DNA of 64,000 nucleotides from Trematomus loennbergii (GCA_012861695.1 JAAOOA010000480.1:186001-250000); one strand, 5' to 3'; shown: positions 37,379 through 51,415, counted from the stretch's first letter. Made by a program: numbers and translations. The notes: generated by a model from the letters alone, not told the origin.

Positions 37379-38008
37379 AAGGTCCTTACACACCAAGCCG
37401 ATTTCGGCCGTCGATAGATGTCTGGCTGTCGATGAGCGCCCTGTCGCCCTACTCTGATTGGTGTGTCCCGCACTGTCGTGTCTTTTCGGCTGTGCCGACA
37501 GCCATGTTGAATCGGCAGCGGAGGCTGTTGGCAAAATAAATCACTTTGATTGGCTGTTCAGCTTAGCGAATCAGTGCATGAGAAACGAAACGGAAGTGCG
37601 GTACGCAAACAAATGATTAAGAAGGCACACACAGACGGCTATTCTTTTTCATTTTCAAACATTTTTTTCGATTATAAGTCACTATGTGAAACAGTCTGTG
37701 AAACAGTCTGTGATGGACGAGAGTGAGAATGGAAAGCACACGCTATTTGTTGTTTGTATATATCACACAGTCTGTCTTCCGGTTGCCTCTTTTGAATGAC
37801 GAATACACACTACCGCCACCTGCTGGTAAGGAGAGTTATTGCCACTCATGCATGCGCATTGCGTACGTGCTACTTGGCCGTCGGCTGAAGTCTTTGCGGT
37901 GTGTTCCAGTGCGACTGTTGGCCAAGACGCAGGAGACGTGAGGCGACACAACAATCGGGTCCGTCGGGACGTGTTCTTTGGTGTCAGTTTGGTGTGTCAG
38001 GGCCTTTA
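37379..38008. mobile_element. MITE with ACACACCAA inverted ends
   Basis: Left end AAGGTCCTTACACACCAAG and right end TTGGTGTGTCAGGGCCTTT are inverted repeats. The interior near both ends has CGTCGGC/GCCGAC-type words, typical of a common fish MITE. It has no coding capacity and its superfamily is uncertain. Confidence 0.75.
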
Positions 38009-38369
38009 GAGAAATTGCAAAACAAGCTTGGGGTGGACGGTTTGGTCAATAAAGCGTTACTTCACATATTTTCAAACTACTATTAAGATAGAGTTTGTAA
38101 ACCTCCTTTGAGTTATCTTTCTTTGGCATTTGGGAAGAAACTGACAAGCAGCATATTGCTGATAAGTTGTAGCAGATGGTTACTGGAATCAGCCGGTATT
38201 TAACAAATGCTTTCTAACGAAACCTCTTGAGCATGAAGGATTTAGGGGTAGCTTAGTGAGGCCAGAACAGAACTCCACATCTTAATCTGATTGTGGTTAC
38301 ATCAAATGTGATCTGCAGCACAAGCATGGGTTGAAACAGGGCAGTCAAATAAGTCATAGATTGGGTCAT

Positions 38370-38798
38370 TTAAAGATGCTTTTTATAGTTTCCCCTTTTC
38401 TGTAGTGTGTCATAAAGGTTTTTGTAAATGGACTGCAGAGGCTAAAATCCCTGTGTGTGTTTTTGTGAGTTTTTATCCCACATACTCCCCCACCCTGCAC
38501 GCCTCCATTGGACTCCTTTGTTTACTATTTTAACATAATGACATCACTATGTAACACTCACACTTCTATCGGCTAGCGCTCCAACACAAGCGGTTGACCA
38601 ATCACAACAGAGCCGGCCATATAACCAATCAGAGCAGACTGGGCTCTGGTTTCAGACAGAGGGTGAAAAGAGGTGCTGCAGCACAGGCAGTATGAGAAAA
38701 ATAAATAGTGTTTTGAACATTAAAGCATGGAGACATGTCACAGGAGAGACACAACATAATAATTAGAACCTGAGACTTAGCATAATAGGATCCTTTAA
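38370..38798 (+). mobile_element. MITE family B, copy 2
   Basis: Right end GCATAATAGGATCCTTTAA is intact. The left end has lost about 12 bases (TTAAAGATGCTTTTTATAG). It contains GACCAATCACAACAGAGCC, TAACCAATCAGAGCAGACTG, and GCTGCAGCACAGGCAGTATG shared with copies 3 and 5. Confidence 0.85.
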
Positions 38799-40865
38799 CA
38801 TAATTGACTGATCGTGTGTCAGCTGTAGATGCTACTAATATCATGAATCTCCATTGTGAATGTAATATAATTTAAGATGACTTGAGATTAACTTCTTCAA
38901 AGCCTTGTTGAGCTGCCAGACAAAACACATATTGTTTATAATCCTTATCAACTGTCACTATCACGCTTCAGAGGCAGACAGTCAGAGAATCGGGTGTTGT
39001 GCAGCTTCTTTGTTGAATAAATTCACTTCAAGCCTGTAAACAAGTTCTCATTATATGTTCCCTTGTTTAGTTTGAAACGTAAGAGCTGGAAAGTGATGAG
39101 ACTGATTCTCACTGCCAAGTTGCTTTAGTTGCAAGAGAAATGCAATAAATTATCATTTGCACAGCACATTTTCCCTCAGGAAAGTTAGCTGTTGTACATT
39201 ACTGTTTTAAACAAACACGGCTTAAAATTAAGGATAGCTTTGGTTAATTGTCAGTTGAAGCCTATTTTGAGTATAGTTATCCAAAAAGAAGGCATTATTG
39301 CTGGTAAAGGTTTTCATGATCATTTGCAGTATATATTGCAATTCAGTAAAACATTTAAAATTGATATAACTGCAGAGGATAAGTAACATCTTTGCTTAAA
39401 TGTTATCATCCAGCCATGTCTCTGTAGAGTACATACTATTCACTTTATTTCCCTTTTCTTATTTGTCCTATTGTGCGTAAACGTTTTTGTGTCTACAGTT
39501 AAAAATGTCTCCTGAGTCTTGTGTGACGGTTACTGTGCTTATCTAAAGTTTTAATGCATGCATGAAACACATCTGATCGCCTTTTATTGGACCGACGGGG
39601 AAGCTGAAGAGAGTAAATCTGATGGCTGCACATCTGCTTTTCAACCGGCCGATCTGGAATCCACTATCAATGAAACTCATTACACACTGGAGGAGACTTT
39701 GACTGATAAACCTGCTCTGACTCCATCTATTCTGCAAGCATATTCAATTAAAAAATTCATTTGTCTGCAGGACTTTACATAAATGTGTAATGATACTGTG
39801 ATATTCATGAAACATCAGTGTCGCGAACCTTATCCTTTATAAATAGAAAGTACCACGGGATCATATATGGGGTAAATTATTGATTTCTTGCACTTCTGTT
39901 GCTTGTGTAGGTATCACGATTGGTTGAGAGAAGTATTGGCAAAACAATGCTGTGAAACTGTAAAATACCAAAGCACAATTTCATGGTACCCTTGTTTGCC
40001 AATGTTTGCCAACACAGTATATATATTTTATGGGTTTGATGTTGTAGGTTCCCAAATGTATTTTGTGGCCGCTTCTTACAATGCAATGTTTATAATTTAG
40101 ACATCTTGTTAAGAGGGTTCACATCTGTGAAAAGCCAAACCTAATCATTAGGAATGTTGTGAATTGAAACAAAACTACTTGGTTATGTTTAGCAAATGAT
40201 CATGGATTTAATTAAATTGATATGCGTGTCATTTAAGTAACAAAGACACATTTAAAAGAGGCACCTTTAACTGCTGGTTTCACAAAAAAAGGCTGTCTCC
40301 TGGGTAAAAGTGTTTAGTTTTACATTGGTAAAGCATTGGTTCCTAAAATAATTCAGATTATTTAATTAAGAAATAAGTATTTTTAACACTCTGAAAATTA
40401 TGCACTACAAGTAAAAGTCCTGCATTTCTTAATTAAAAGGTGTGTAAGAATTATCAGCACAATATACTTCCATGTTCAGTGTTATACCAATATTTATGAT
40501 TTCTTTGAATATATAAAACTGGGTGTGTATGCTTCATTTTATTGCTGTAGGTGTTTAAAGTCCTCAGAAATATAATATATTAGAAGCTAAATGTAATGGA
40601 GCAAATCTAAATTCATCATCAGAGATATCTAAATTACAAATTACAAAATGTGTATGTACCCTGGACAAAAGAGATTACATTTTATAAGCAAATAAAGCTG
40701 TCAGACAAGTGGGACAAATACAATATTTGGCAAAGAAACTGTACACTTAGGTACAAAGATGCATAAAAGTATAACGTTGCATAACATAGAAATCAAGTAA
40801 CGTACAAGAACCTGAACCATACTTTTTTAGATTATCTTGGACCATATCATTAGAGTAGGTCAGAG
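38799..40865. other. No gene recognised
   Basis: A 74-codon frame at 39558-39782 lies in a compositionally complex stretch (39540-39780) that could be a conserved non-coding block. An opposing 64-codon frame covers the same bases and neither resembles a protein. Confidence 0.4.
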
Positions 40866-41055
40866 CAGGGCCCCATGCATAGCGCGCCATAAAATGCTGC
40901 TTCTTATTTTAAATTTTGTTTCCTTGCTCCGCTCCGGGGGGGGGGGGGGGGTTGGTTGTGCTGTCGGCTGTGCGTGGTGATGAAAAGCTGGTTCGAGGGG
41001 CCCCCAGTGAATGTTTGCCTAGGGCCCTCACAGACTCTAGAATCTGCACTGTCTG
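40866..41055. repeat. Probable degraded repeat with G16 tract
   Basis: Loosely inverted outer words (GCAGGGCCCCATGC and GCCTAGGGCCCTCACAG) flank a G16 tract at about 40936-40951. It resembles a common fish repeat but the identification is weak. Confidence 0.3.
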
Positions 41056-41830
41056 AGAGGACTGATTAAATGAAACCAAACAGTATAACAAGAATATTGG
41101 ACAGGATCAAGATTCAAGAAATGCCTAAAAGCAACCAATTTAGCTGGAGAGCAGTACCAGATGTGCTAGATGTGCCAGATGTGCCCACCATTTGTTTGAT
41201 GAAAGCACTCCTCAGAGGAAAACTCCCATTGATCATAAGATGTCAGGTTGAGCATTTATCTTGCATTTTATCATGCGTTCTGTTGACAAAGATGCAGCGG
41301 TCATAATAAATATCGCTTTGACAATTCCACAGAGACACAGACGATTAAACCGGAGCTTGTCTGGATGATCATTTTAATTTCCTGCCTGTGCGATGAAATC
41401 TGACTATAGTTTAGAAAGTGCTGTGTGAAATGCATCACTTTTAGAATAATCTAATAATATCCAGATGAAAACGATAGCCTGCCTCTTCATCATTGCTGTT
41501 GATGTTCCCTTGCCCAGTAGAGATGGATCACCGTGTCCCAGAACCTCCCACAGTAAGTCTCAGCTGTTCGAGAAGCACATGGGTCCAGGAGGGGATTTGG
41601 CAGCTTTGCTTTAACAGGGCAGACATCCAAATATATGTCCTGTAGCTCCTCCTCTCCTCCTTTCCTCACACCTGCTCTTCACTTCCCCCTCCTTCATTTC
41701 ACCTCCTTCCATCTCCTCTACACTTTGAATTTACCTCAGGGATCCACTGATACAACTTTCTTTCACAAACCTCAATTTCCTCATCTCGCCTTTCAGTGTT
41801 GATCAGATCCTGTTGTCTTTATTTTACATT

Positions 41831-42195
41831 TTAAAGGTCCCCTATTATACTGTTTTTCTTCAATATATTATCGGTCTCAGATATATACAAAACATGTCTC
41901 TGAAGTGTTTGGCTCCAAACACCAAACAGATCATTGCAGCATCCCATAATCCCCTCTGTTTCAGCCCTGTTTCAAAAGAGCTGATTCTCTGTCTGTTACT
42001 TTAGATGAAAATAAGGAGCCCCTCCCCACGCCCCTCTGAGAGATATTTGGTTAAAAAGAACACAATGGTGCTCTAGGAGGAGATTCAGGTGATAAGTAGG
42101 GGGGGGGGTTACCTTGGTTGGTGATTGGCTAATGGTTACGCAAGCCAAAAAATCTTTACGACATCATAAAGTGGCAGGTTGCAGCGCCTTACATT
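41831..42195 (+). mobile_element. MITE family A, copy 5 (right end missing)
   Basis: It starts TTAAAGGTCCCCTATTATAC and shares TCAGATATATACAAAACATG and CACCAAACAGATCATTGC with the 30008 copy. The closing inverted repeat is not found; similarity fades near 42195 after a G9 tract. Confidence 0.6.
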
Positions 42196-43404
42196 TAAAT
42201 TGATTTAGTATATAGGATTAGTAGTCCCACGTCTCATTGTATTCCCGATCTATTTATCTTCTCTCATTATGACATTTCCTTACCTTCTCATCTGCTCTAT
42301 GTACTCGTTTGTTCTCCAAACTAATCATACTTTACTTCTGCACTGCAAGTTAGTGCTTGCCTAACAAATAACCCTAAATTAGATTTCCACTGGCAACTTC
42401 CAACTCTGCTGGTCGGCCGATGTTAATGATGAATTGTTGCCTATCCTGCAACTCCAGACAAAGAAAAACCTCTACTAATCTCAATGGAGCTGGTTTAATG
42501 TATTGTGTTTCCACTTGCTTTCATTGAAAGTCATTAGAAAGCAACGGGAAAAACGAATTATTACCACAGTCTGTCTTTACCACTTCCCACAATGCACTGT
42601 TAATGGTACAGGTTTCTGTTAATCGAATATACATGGTGCTCTAACTGAATAAATGAGAGTCTGTGTTGTTAAAAGCTTGCCCATGTGGTAATCAGGGTTT
42701 AATTACAAATAAAACCACCACCCAAAGTGTGACACCTCTCTTTGGTAAAAGACTGGTTGTCAGGGTCTTAGTTCTTCTTAGACAATTGGGTTTTTAAGGG
42801 TTTTTCTCATTTAGCTTTTATCCAGGGAACCCGAGGAAGCTACAGTTCACTTCCTCTCTTCTTCTTGGAAGCTCATGACGATATTCTGCCATGCATGTGA
42901 AAAGGACGGTGAAGAAAGATGAGGTGAGGACATAGGAGGAATGATCTCGCTGCCCTGAAACCCTTTTGGCTCTTCCTTTTGTCTCTTCTCGGTGGATCAT
43001 TTGGCAGCGTTAGCTTTCCACATTTGTTCTCGTTCTTTTGTGGTTTCTGTCGGGCTCTGACAAAGGCACCAGGCAGACAAATCCAGTCAAGCAGAACACC
43101 GTGCTCAGATGTACGACTATTCATTTTAGCAGTTTGGAGAAATAGTATTCCCTTTTTCTGCTTCTCCGGTCAATTATGTATGGAGTGACGGTAATAAACG
43201 GTAATAGCAACATCTCGGTAATAGATAAAGATGTTAACCTGTGAGAAAAATGATTTGTGCTGGCTTTAAGAGGACCTACGTCAACATAAATGGGATTTCT
43301 TTTAAAGTAAACACGGCAGAAATTCAAGGAGTGAAACAAATTGATCACATGGTATTGGAGGATGAAAGGGTACTTCTAAATAGGTTGAATTTACTCTAAA
43401 AATG
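42196..43404. other. No gene recognised
   Basis: Frames of 60-83 codons overlap around 42818-43188 on both strands. The stretch 42960-43120 could be conserved non-coding sequence, which cannot be judged here. Confidence 0.4.
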
Positions 43405-43695
43405 AAAATGGCCTGCAAAGGCTCAAATCCCCGAGCTTCCTCCAGAGGGAGTTTATTTTGTACATGAAAGGCTTAGGGGCGGGACATCTAAGCAGTTGAC
43501 CAATCACAACAGAGCCGGCCAGCTAACCAATCAGAGCAGACTGGGCTCTGGTTTCAGACAGAGGGTGAAAAGAGGTGCTGCAGCACAGGCAGTATGAGAA
43601 AAATAAATATATTTTTGAACATTAAAGCATGTGAACATATCACTGTAGAGAAAATAACAATATGAAACCTGAACATTAGCATCACGGTCCCTTTG
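43405..43695 (+). mobile_element. MITE family B, copy 3 (left end missing)
   Basis: It begins inside the family at AATGGCCTGCAAAGGCTCAA and keeps GACCAATCACAACAGAGCC, GGGCTCTGGTTTCAGACAG and the right end near ATTAGCATCACGGTCCCTTT. Confidence 0.8.
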
Positions 43696-44770
43696 AATAT
43701 TCAGAGTGTCACTGGTTTGCTTTAAACCCCTTTAACTATGAGTCAGATGGAAATGTTGCAAATTATTAAGGACACACATCTGTATTTAAAAGGAGACATA
43801 TGATCAACAAAGTGTCGCCCGCTTGCTGAGAGAACAATCACAACTCGATATCAGTTCACATTCAGGTTTGAGACCTAATCACAAACTTGATAGGCCTCTG
43901 TCAGGTAACTGGCGCTGTAATTTTGCACTCCAGTGATTTCAGAAAAGCTCTTTGATATATATGTTTCAAAGCTGAAACCGACAGCTTATCTGATCCGCAG
44001 GGCGCCTTTTATGATAGATTACATACAAGGTAAGGTCAAAATAATGGGACCACCCAAAATGTCAACATTAAGTCTCCGCTGAGTGACGGATGGGATTTCT
44101 ATTCTGGAGTGGCTTAATTTCCTGGCGAGATATCTGCCTTCCAGGAGCTGAATTAATTGTAATAATTTCTTATACAACACTTTATGCTGAATACTCTCGT
44201 TATCGGATGCAGCTCCTTCACATGATAACTGCACCACTGTGACAATCAAGCAGTCAGAGGAGAACAAAGGAAAGAGAGAAAATGGGTCTATTTTCTGGTG
44301 GGTGAATGGTTTTATCTGAAGTATTTAGTATAGCAAATAAAGCCCAACTGGAGGAATTTAATTATATCTAAAAATCCGCTCTTTGGTACCACACACTATA
44401 CAATTGCTATCATCTAAACAAGCATTTTCAGATGTTAAAAGTCTGTTTACATATTCAATTTTTGTCCAAATTAAACATGTCACACTTCTTTGCTTCCTAA
44501 TGGATTTTCGGTTTTCTAAACTGAGCACTTTCATGTTGAATTAGACTTGGAGCCATTTCTGGCAAATCTAGAGGATTACATTTGTCCTCCATTAACAGGA
44601 TTTATGTGAGAACAATTGTATGTGTAGTTTTTAGATGGAAGTTCAAACGTGGATAGAATTTGACATTATAGGGTTATTTTGAAATGTTGTAAAGGTTATT
44701 TTGGCTTAAATGCCAAAGTCTTTTAAAGGAACACAGACTTGATTTACATTGAAAAGGCACTATTGATGGG
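43696..44770. other. No gene recognised
   Basis: Region without repeats that I recognise. The part 44020-44270 (GAGCTGAATTAATTGTAATA) looks like a candidate conserved non-coding block. Confidence 0.4.
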
Positions 44771-45476
44771 TTAAAGGTCCCATGTCATGCTTTTCTGGTT
44801 ATTACACGTCCCCTTGTGTGTTATGTAGCTTTTTATGCATGTAAACGGTCTGCAGAGTCGCAAACCCTCAAAGTACAAAGACCTGTCTATGCTGCCCCAG
44901 AACGCCTCATTGGAGATTTCTCTTTTTCCATTGTTTACTTCTTGGGTATAGTGACGTATTTCGGGTATAGTGACGTAACGTAACTTAACGGCTCCGCAGA
45001 TTGGTCCAAATCAAATCAAATGGACCAATCCGCGGAGCCATTACGTTACGTCCGCGGAGCCGTTACGTTTGGACCAATCCGCGGACTTCCTCACACATAC
45101 ACACACACACACACACCCACACACACTCGGCGGGACGTTGCGAGGCTCGCTGCTGCGGGGTCGGCGAGACAGCGAGACACCGCAGAACTCAGCCTGGGCA
45201 CACACACAAACTCCCAGCCAGGCTGCGGGTGTATGTGTGTTCGGGCTGGGTTTCGCTGTGTCTCGCTGTCTCGCAGACGGCCACTGGGCTCACAGGGAGG
45301 GGGGGGCAGGAGCTCCAACAAGCCGTTTAGGACAGAGAGTGAATACACATACTATACAGAGATGCTGTATAAGAACACAATGTGAGTTTGGAAAATTGCA
45401 CAATATAAATGTATTTTAGGATACCTCAACAATGGAATTATGATCAGTAGAAATGGCCATGACATGGGACCTTTAA
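44771..45476. mobile_element. CpG-rich MITE with TTAAAGGTCCCATGTCATG ends
   Basis: Nearly perfect inverted ends TTAAAGGTCCCATGTCATG and CATGACATGGGACCTTTAA. The interior has a strong hairpin (44970-45050), an interrupted (CA)n at 45095-45125 and a GC-rich inverted part (45130-45300) that opens overlapping frames of 85-121 codons, which are artefacts of composition. Confidence 0.85.
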
Positions 45477-47315
45477 GATGAATAAGAGTATTTGTTAGGG
45501 AATAATGTGAACAGTTGCAATGTTATACTCAGGTTTCTTCTAGTTCTTGTATAAACTAAGGACAATGAGATAAGTTAAATAAAATGTGGAAATAAAACGA
45601 TGGCTCTAAAGGTTTGTATACAATACATGGCATCTTTTATGATATATTGATCACATGAAAGATAAATATGTGTTTTATAAAGAAACCTGAAACTGTCCCC
45701 ACTCAGCTGAAGGTATAATAGTGAAACATTAGGTAAAGCACGGCGTACTTGAGAAGAGTCTTTCTAATCTTAAATACACTAACAACTGTGAGTGCTCAAT
45801 TTCAAAATCTTAATCGATGGTTCAAGTTTTTTGAAGCAGTGTTGTGTGAGTTACTTATTCAGAGTTACTAAGCAACCTGGATCCAAGAACCTATTATAGC
45901 CTCTTAAATCTCTTTCAGTTTAAGTGTACAATATATTTTGAATACTTTAACTGCTTTACCTTGCTTTCAGAAAGCCATTTCACGTCTTTATATGTGCTTT
46001 CTTTAAAGCCACCAGGCTCCTTTGACAGAAACAGTACTTTGTGGTACTTTGTGGTATAGTGTGACCTGTGTGTTTCAAAAGGTTAGTTTGGATTCACCAA
46101 AGTCACAAATGAACCCAACCTAATTAACCATTCAAGGCAGGGGTAGAACAGCAACTCCTGTGTTATGCAAGGTAAAACAATTGTTTGTGTCAATGGAGTC
46201 TGGTGGCTTTGAAACGAGAGTAGATGTTAGCTTAGGTTCCCGTTAGAAAGGGCTGTCTGATGAAGAAGGTAAAGTGGTAACATACATCAATACTATTTTT
46301 AATTGTTATGTTTATGGTGGGCCTTTCTTTAGGGGGCTAAAATAAGATTTGATGTAGCCCCGGTCCACAGCAGTACACTGATTATCTTTCATCATGGTTT
46401 TTCTGTCTGCTTCTCCAAATCTGAGGCGTGCAGTGATTTACTCTAGTCTAGGTAATACATACAAGACAAATAAAAGAAAGTAAACAAAACTATACCTTTC
46501 AAATGTGTTCAAAACTTGAAGTAACTACTTATCACTTGATTTGGGTGGAGAACAGTGTCACAACCCTTCCCTTTATTCAAATGTTTCCAAATATATTAGC
46601 ACAGTATAACTTCCATCCACTCAATGCAAAGTTTCTTCATCTATTTAAACTCCCATGACTGTGTTGAACTTGGCATGGACTATCCACAGTGAAACATTAG
46701 AGCTAAACGGCAGCAATGTGACAGACAATTACCTCGATGAAGCCGGAAACCTGAGCAGCGCATGAGCCGTGTAAGAGGCCAGATGCCGACAATTAACACA
46801 ACTATTCCCAACTAAGCCCATTTAAAAAAGGGTCTTCCTGCATGATAAGATGCACACAACAAAACTGCAAAAGTCTGGCTCCAGATAGGAAGTAACAGTT
46901 CCAAGTTACTGAGCCGTGGAGAAAATGTGAAAAAAACGTACTGCTTTTTCATTAAAGTGGGGAAAATACAGCAGTGAATGTTCTGGAGATTGTTTGGCTT
47001 CGTTATGCAAACATTTGACACTCAATAAAATATAAATTAGGATTTAAGCTATGATCTAAACTAAGTTTGTACACCATCATAATGCTAGTAGAATAGATTG
47101 CTGGTTGAGATTAGGGCAAGATATGTTTTATGTATATGTTATCTGAAATACTGTACACAAACCTAAATATATGCAATTGCTGACAGTGGCCAGTTCAAAC
47201 ATTTTTACTTATTTCAACCCTATTGTATTGGGAAAACCCCACATATCACTACATTTCTAAATATCTTATTTAACTCTAAATATGATTTGTATCCGTTCAT
47301 TGACTGACAGACTTT
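45477..47315. other. No gene recognised
   Basis: AT-rich sequence with no element ends and no frame above 69 codons. Confidence 0.5.
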
Positions 47316-47319
47316 TTAA

Positions 47320-47927
<608 letters not shown>

Positions 47928-48820
47928 TTAAGAACACAAGGTATCAGAAGGTTTGAAAACTCACATTCCAAGTCTGTTAAAAATATTGAGCGCTACATTT
48001 TTCCAGTTGCAATCTTTATGAGACATAATTCGCCTCAAATACTTGACAACGTAGCAGAGACTGCAATTTGAACAAATCAGGGTAATTTGATCTAATGATA
48101 GTGTTTTTCCTCCAATCAACAACAGTGTAATCAAGCAATTGGCAAGACGCTGAGCGCAGCAGCTTCTCATCATCGTCAGCTCTTCTCCTTCTCACAATCT
48201 TTACTCAAGGTAAACAACACAACCACACTGTTCTCTTGATTTCATGAAGATGCAACTATATGTTTCTTTTTTTAAATCACAGGGAAACTAAATCATGTTT
48301 CCACCCCCCACTGTCACGTCCCTAGCTGTATTCCTTATATCCTTTTCTTTGCAATACATTTACACAACAATGGGGAAACTGGATGCGAGTCAGCAAACAT
48401 CTAGCAAAAAGATTAACGGAAATAACTAAATGTGATTATATAGACTGATATTGCAGTTGCAGTATGACTCGATTATTAGAGTTAATTATCTTTTTTGAAA
48501 CACTATTGACAGATCATTGAAAAGTACATTACTTTTGTTGGGGGGTGATTTCTTAAGAGGATCAGTAACGAACAAAGATCTTTTATCAAGTCCGGTTGAT
48601 ACATTTGCAGGTTTGGGACTTTTCTGCAGCACCACAAGACTTCATTTGTAATTATATTTTAACATATTTTGAGTAGACCAAATACTGCACTCTCTTATAT
48701 TAAGACATATTGGGATTTTGATAACATTTCTATTCATCGTGCAGCACTGAAGCTGCGTTCCCATAATACGCTATTTGCACTTCGAGGTTGGCCGCAGAGC
48801 TATGCGGTGAAAACAGCTAG

Positions 48821-49280
48821 TTAAAGGGGACCTATCATGCAAAATGCACTTTTGTACGTCTTTTATACATGAATATGTGTCCCCGGTGTTCCAGGGAACT
48901 CACCAATGTCAGAAAACACAACCCTCTCTCTTTTCCTCCATACCCAAATCTCTAAAAACGGTGCTGCAACGGATCCAGATTTGAACATTTCTCTGACGTC
49001 AGGACGGAGGAGCTGACCTATCAGGGGAATGAGAGTTGCCGTGGCATGGTAACAGTATGGTAACACGACGCTCTAACTCGGCCCCCTCCTTTGCAGGGGG
49101 GCATGGTCAGCTGCAGCGCATGCAAAGACCGGGTGGAGGAGAGCAAAATAGAGCGAAATGAGGCATGGCTAAAATGCATGATCTGTTTGGTATTTTGAAA
49201 AAGAAAACGTATAAATATACCTTATATAGGTATGGCCCTACAATATATTATTCAAATATAGCATGATAGGTCCACTTTAA
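48821..49280 (-). mobile_element. MITE family A, copy 3 (complete, minus orientation)
   Basis: It starts TTAAAGGGGACCTATCATGC and ends GCATGATAGGTCCACTTTAA. The inner blocks are the reverse complement of copy 1, including the CCATACCCAAATCTCTAAA block and a TGACGTCA at 48994-49001. Confidence 0.9.
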
Positions 49281-50690
49281 GTCTCGTTTTCCTGATGGTT
49301 ATCTCCCCTGCTAGCTTGCCCCGCTACATATAGCTGTTATCTTATTGGTTGCACGTGGAAAGGTCAGCAGTAAACAAGTTAAAATTGAAATCATTTGAAC
49401 TCCAAGCCCTTGGCAACAATTTTGAGCCTTGAGCGCTACTGCACAGTCGGTTGGCTACTCTCTCCATTGAAACACAACGGCAACACAAGCACAGAGCTGT
49501 TTTTCCGAGTATCATGTGAATGATGCTTAAGTTGAATACAACACTGACTTGATTTCCATAAGTGAAATGTTGTGTAAAGGTAGAATCAGTTGAATCAGAT
49601 GCAAATGTCTATCGAGTAGAGGTCAGACGCGGCACAGGCTAAGTCTGTAGAGCCGCAGCAGGAAAGCTAACGCTAACTGCACAGGGGAGGCAGCCTTCCT
49701 CCAAAACAACTGACAGGTCTCTCTCTCCGTGTTTCCAGGTCCATCGCGCCGCTTTATCTCGCCTAGGGCTCAGAGGAGCATCAGACTGACACTTCCCAGC
49801 TGCTTCTATGCACAGGCTGCAGACAAAATAACAAACTGCCAACCAGCGAAGATGTGCGCGGGGATGCTTACTGTGCCCTTAAGGATTTATGCCCTGGACT
49901 CTTTGAAGTGTTGCTGCAGTCTCTGTAATTGTCTGGCCTTTGTGAGCTAATTGCTTGTCTGCTGCACCGTGGCATACTGCAATTGCTGAAAGGAGGACTC
50001 ACTTTAAAAAAAAAGAATAAAAGGGGACGCTGTCTTCAAGAGCTGCCGGTTTGAAATTGAGACATCATGGGCTGTGCGGAGCTTTTCATTTCCCCAACAT
50101 AGCTTAGAAATGTCAAAAGAACATAGTACACCGTTCCGTATGATACACTACATGGAAACACAGCCAGGCAGCAAGGAATTCAGACTAACTACGACTAGCA
50201 CTATTAGGATTGCTACTACAAACACTCCTCTCAGTACTACAGCTATTTTAGGTAGCACAACAAACAACACACAGTATACAATTATCAAATAACTACCAAT
50301 ACTAATACTTTAATGTCAACAGTTTTACAACTATTTTGTTGAAGCACCAATATTACTTATGCCGCTTATACAACTAATATAAAATATACTTGCAATTACC
50401 ACTGCACATTAGTATAATTAAAAAACATCTATTGTATAACTAATCCTGCTTCCTATACAATTACTGTATGTGTGTGTTGTATTGTGTTTTTAGGCTTGCA
50501 CTTAAAAGTCGTAGTCCCCAAATCTGCATTGATTTTTTATTGTTCAGTAACCTAGAAAACTCATTTTGACTAAGAAAACAGTGTATTAATGTGTGTAACC
50601 TAATTACCTATATTACTCATTTAACTTACTAACAACAATTTCAGCTTTATTATTCTACCAACTTGTATACTGATCCATTCATATTCATGC
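49281..50690. other. No gene; ACT-rich stretch at right
   Basis: The section 49620-50050 is compositionally complex and could be conserved non-coding DNA. From about 50140 the sequence becomes rich in CTAC/ACTA words (degenerate trinucleotide type). No coding evidence. Confidence 0.4.
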
Positions 50691-50760
50691 AGATATTACT
50701 ACCACCACTACTGTTACTACCACCACTACTGTTACTACTACAATCAGCACTACATCTACA
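50691..50760. repeat. ACT-rich tandem repeat
   Basis: Two perfect 18-base copies of ACCACCACTACTGTTACT at 50701-50736 within a longer degenerate ACT/ACC array. Confidence 0.8.
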
Positions 50761-50892
50761 CAAATATGGTTACTAGCTGCTACCATTGCTAGTGCATGTA
50801 ATTATGCCAGCATAGGGTATACTTCTACTAGTGTACATACTGTACATGCTATTACTACTTTTTCGGTTGGATTTGGATTTTATAAACATAAC

Positions 50893-51135
50893 TGTGATTG
50901 TAAGTTAGTGTGGTTGTCTTCCAATCAAAAGGTTGTGGGTTCGATCCCAGCCCTACGGTCAAAATGTATCTTTGGGCAAGAAACTTGACCGATGGCATGG
51001 TCAACGCTGTGTTGGTGAATGTCAGCTTCCTTGAGCAGGTGACATCTTCCATGGTAAGCTCCTGCTCTGTTTTTATAATAAATTATTATATAAATACAGT
51101 CCATTTACAACCATACAAATACAGTCCATTTAATA
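50893..51135 (+). mobile_element. tRNA-like SINE fragment (B box present)
   Basis: CTTCCAATCAAAAGGTTGTG leads into GGGTTCGATCCCAGCC, which contains a good Pol III B box (GGTTCGATCCC). A GGGCAAGAAACTTGACC block follows, and the copy ends in TATAAATACAGTCCATTTAC. This is a very common teleost repeat. The A box region is decayed. Confidence 0.65.
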
Positions 51136-51213
51136 CCAGTCAACTCTAATCACCATTGTTATCAAGGTCAATAGGTGCTACAAAAGGTCACAATATAATG
51201 ATGCAAAATGTGA

Positions 51214-51415
51214 ATGGTAAATGGACTGTATGTATATACTGCCTTTCTTTCTTACCGGACAAAGCCCTTTACAATTTGCCTCTCATTCACCCATTCACAC
51301 TCCTATGGTAGCAGAGCTGCCCTACAAGACGCCGGCCTGCTCATGAAGAGCAACTTGGAGTTCATTGTCTTGCTCAAGGACACTGCAACCTGTGGAGAAG
51401 AGCCACAGCAGCCCC
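51214..51415 (-). mobile_element. Second copy of the same SINE-type repeat, opposite strand
   Basis: It starts AAATGGACTGTATGTATATA, which is the inverse of the end of the preceding copy, and continues with CATTCACCCATTCACACTCC and CTTGCTCAAGGACACTGCAA. With the copy at 50893 it makes an inverted pair about 80 bases apart. Confidence 0.65.

Noticed and set aside
37379..38008. P-like element related to the 4 kb one
   Set aside because: The termini (AAGGTCCTTACACACCAA) and the absence of arms or THAP sequence differ completely.
39558..39782. 74-codon frame as a small gene
   Set aside because: No start context, splice support or homology; an overlapping opposite frame of 64 codons exists.
45001..45419. 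Overlapping frames of 85-121 codons in a CpG-rich region
   Set aside because: They lie inside a MITE with perfect inverted ends and contain CA-repeat-derived Thr/His runs.
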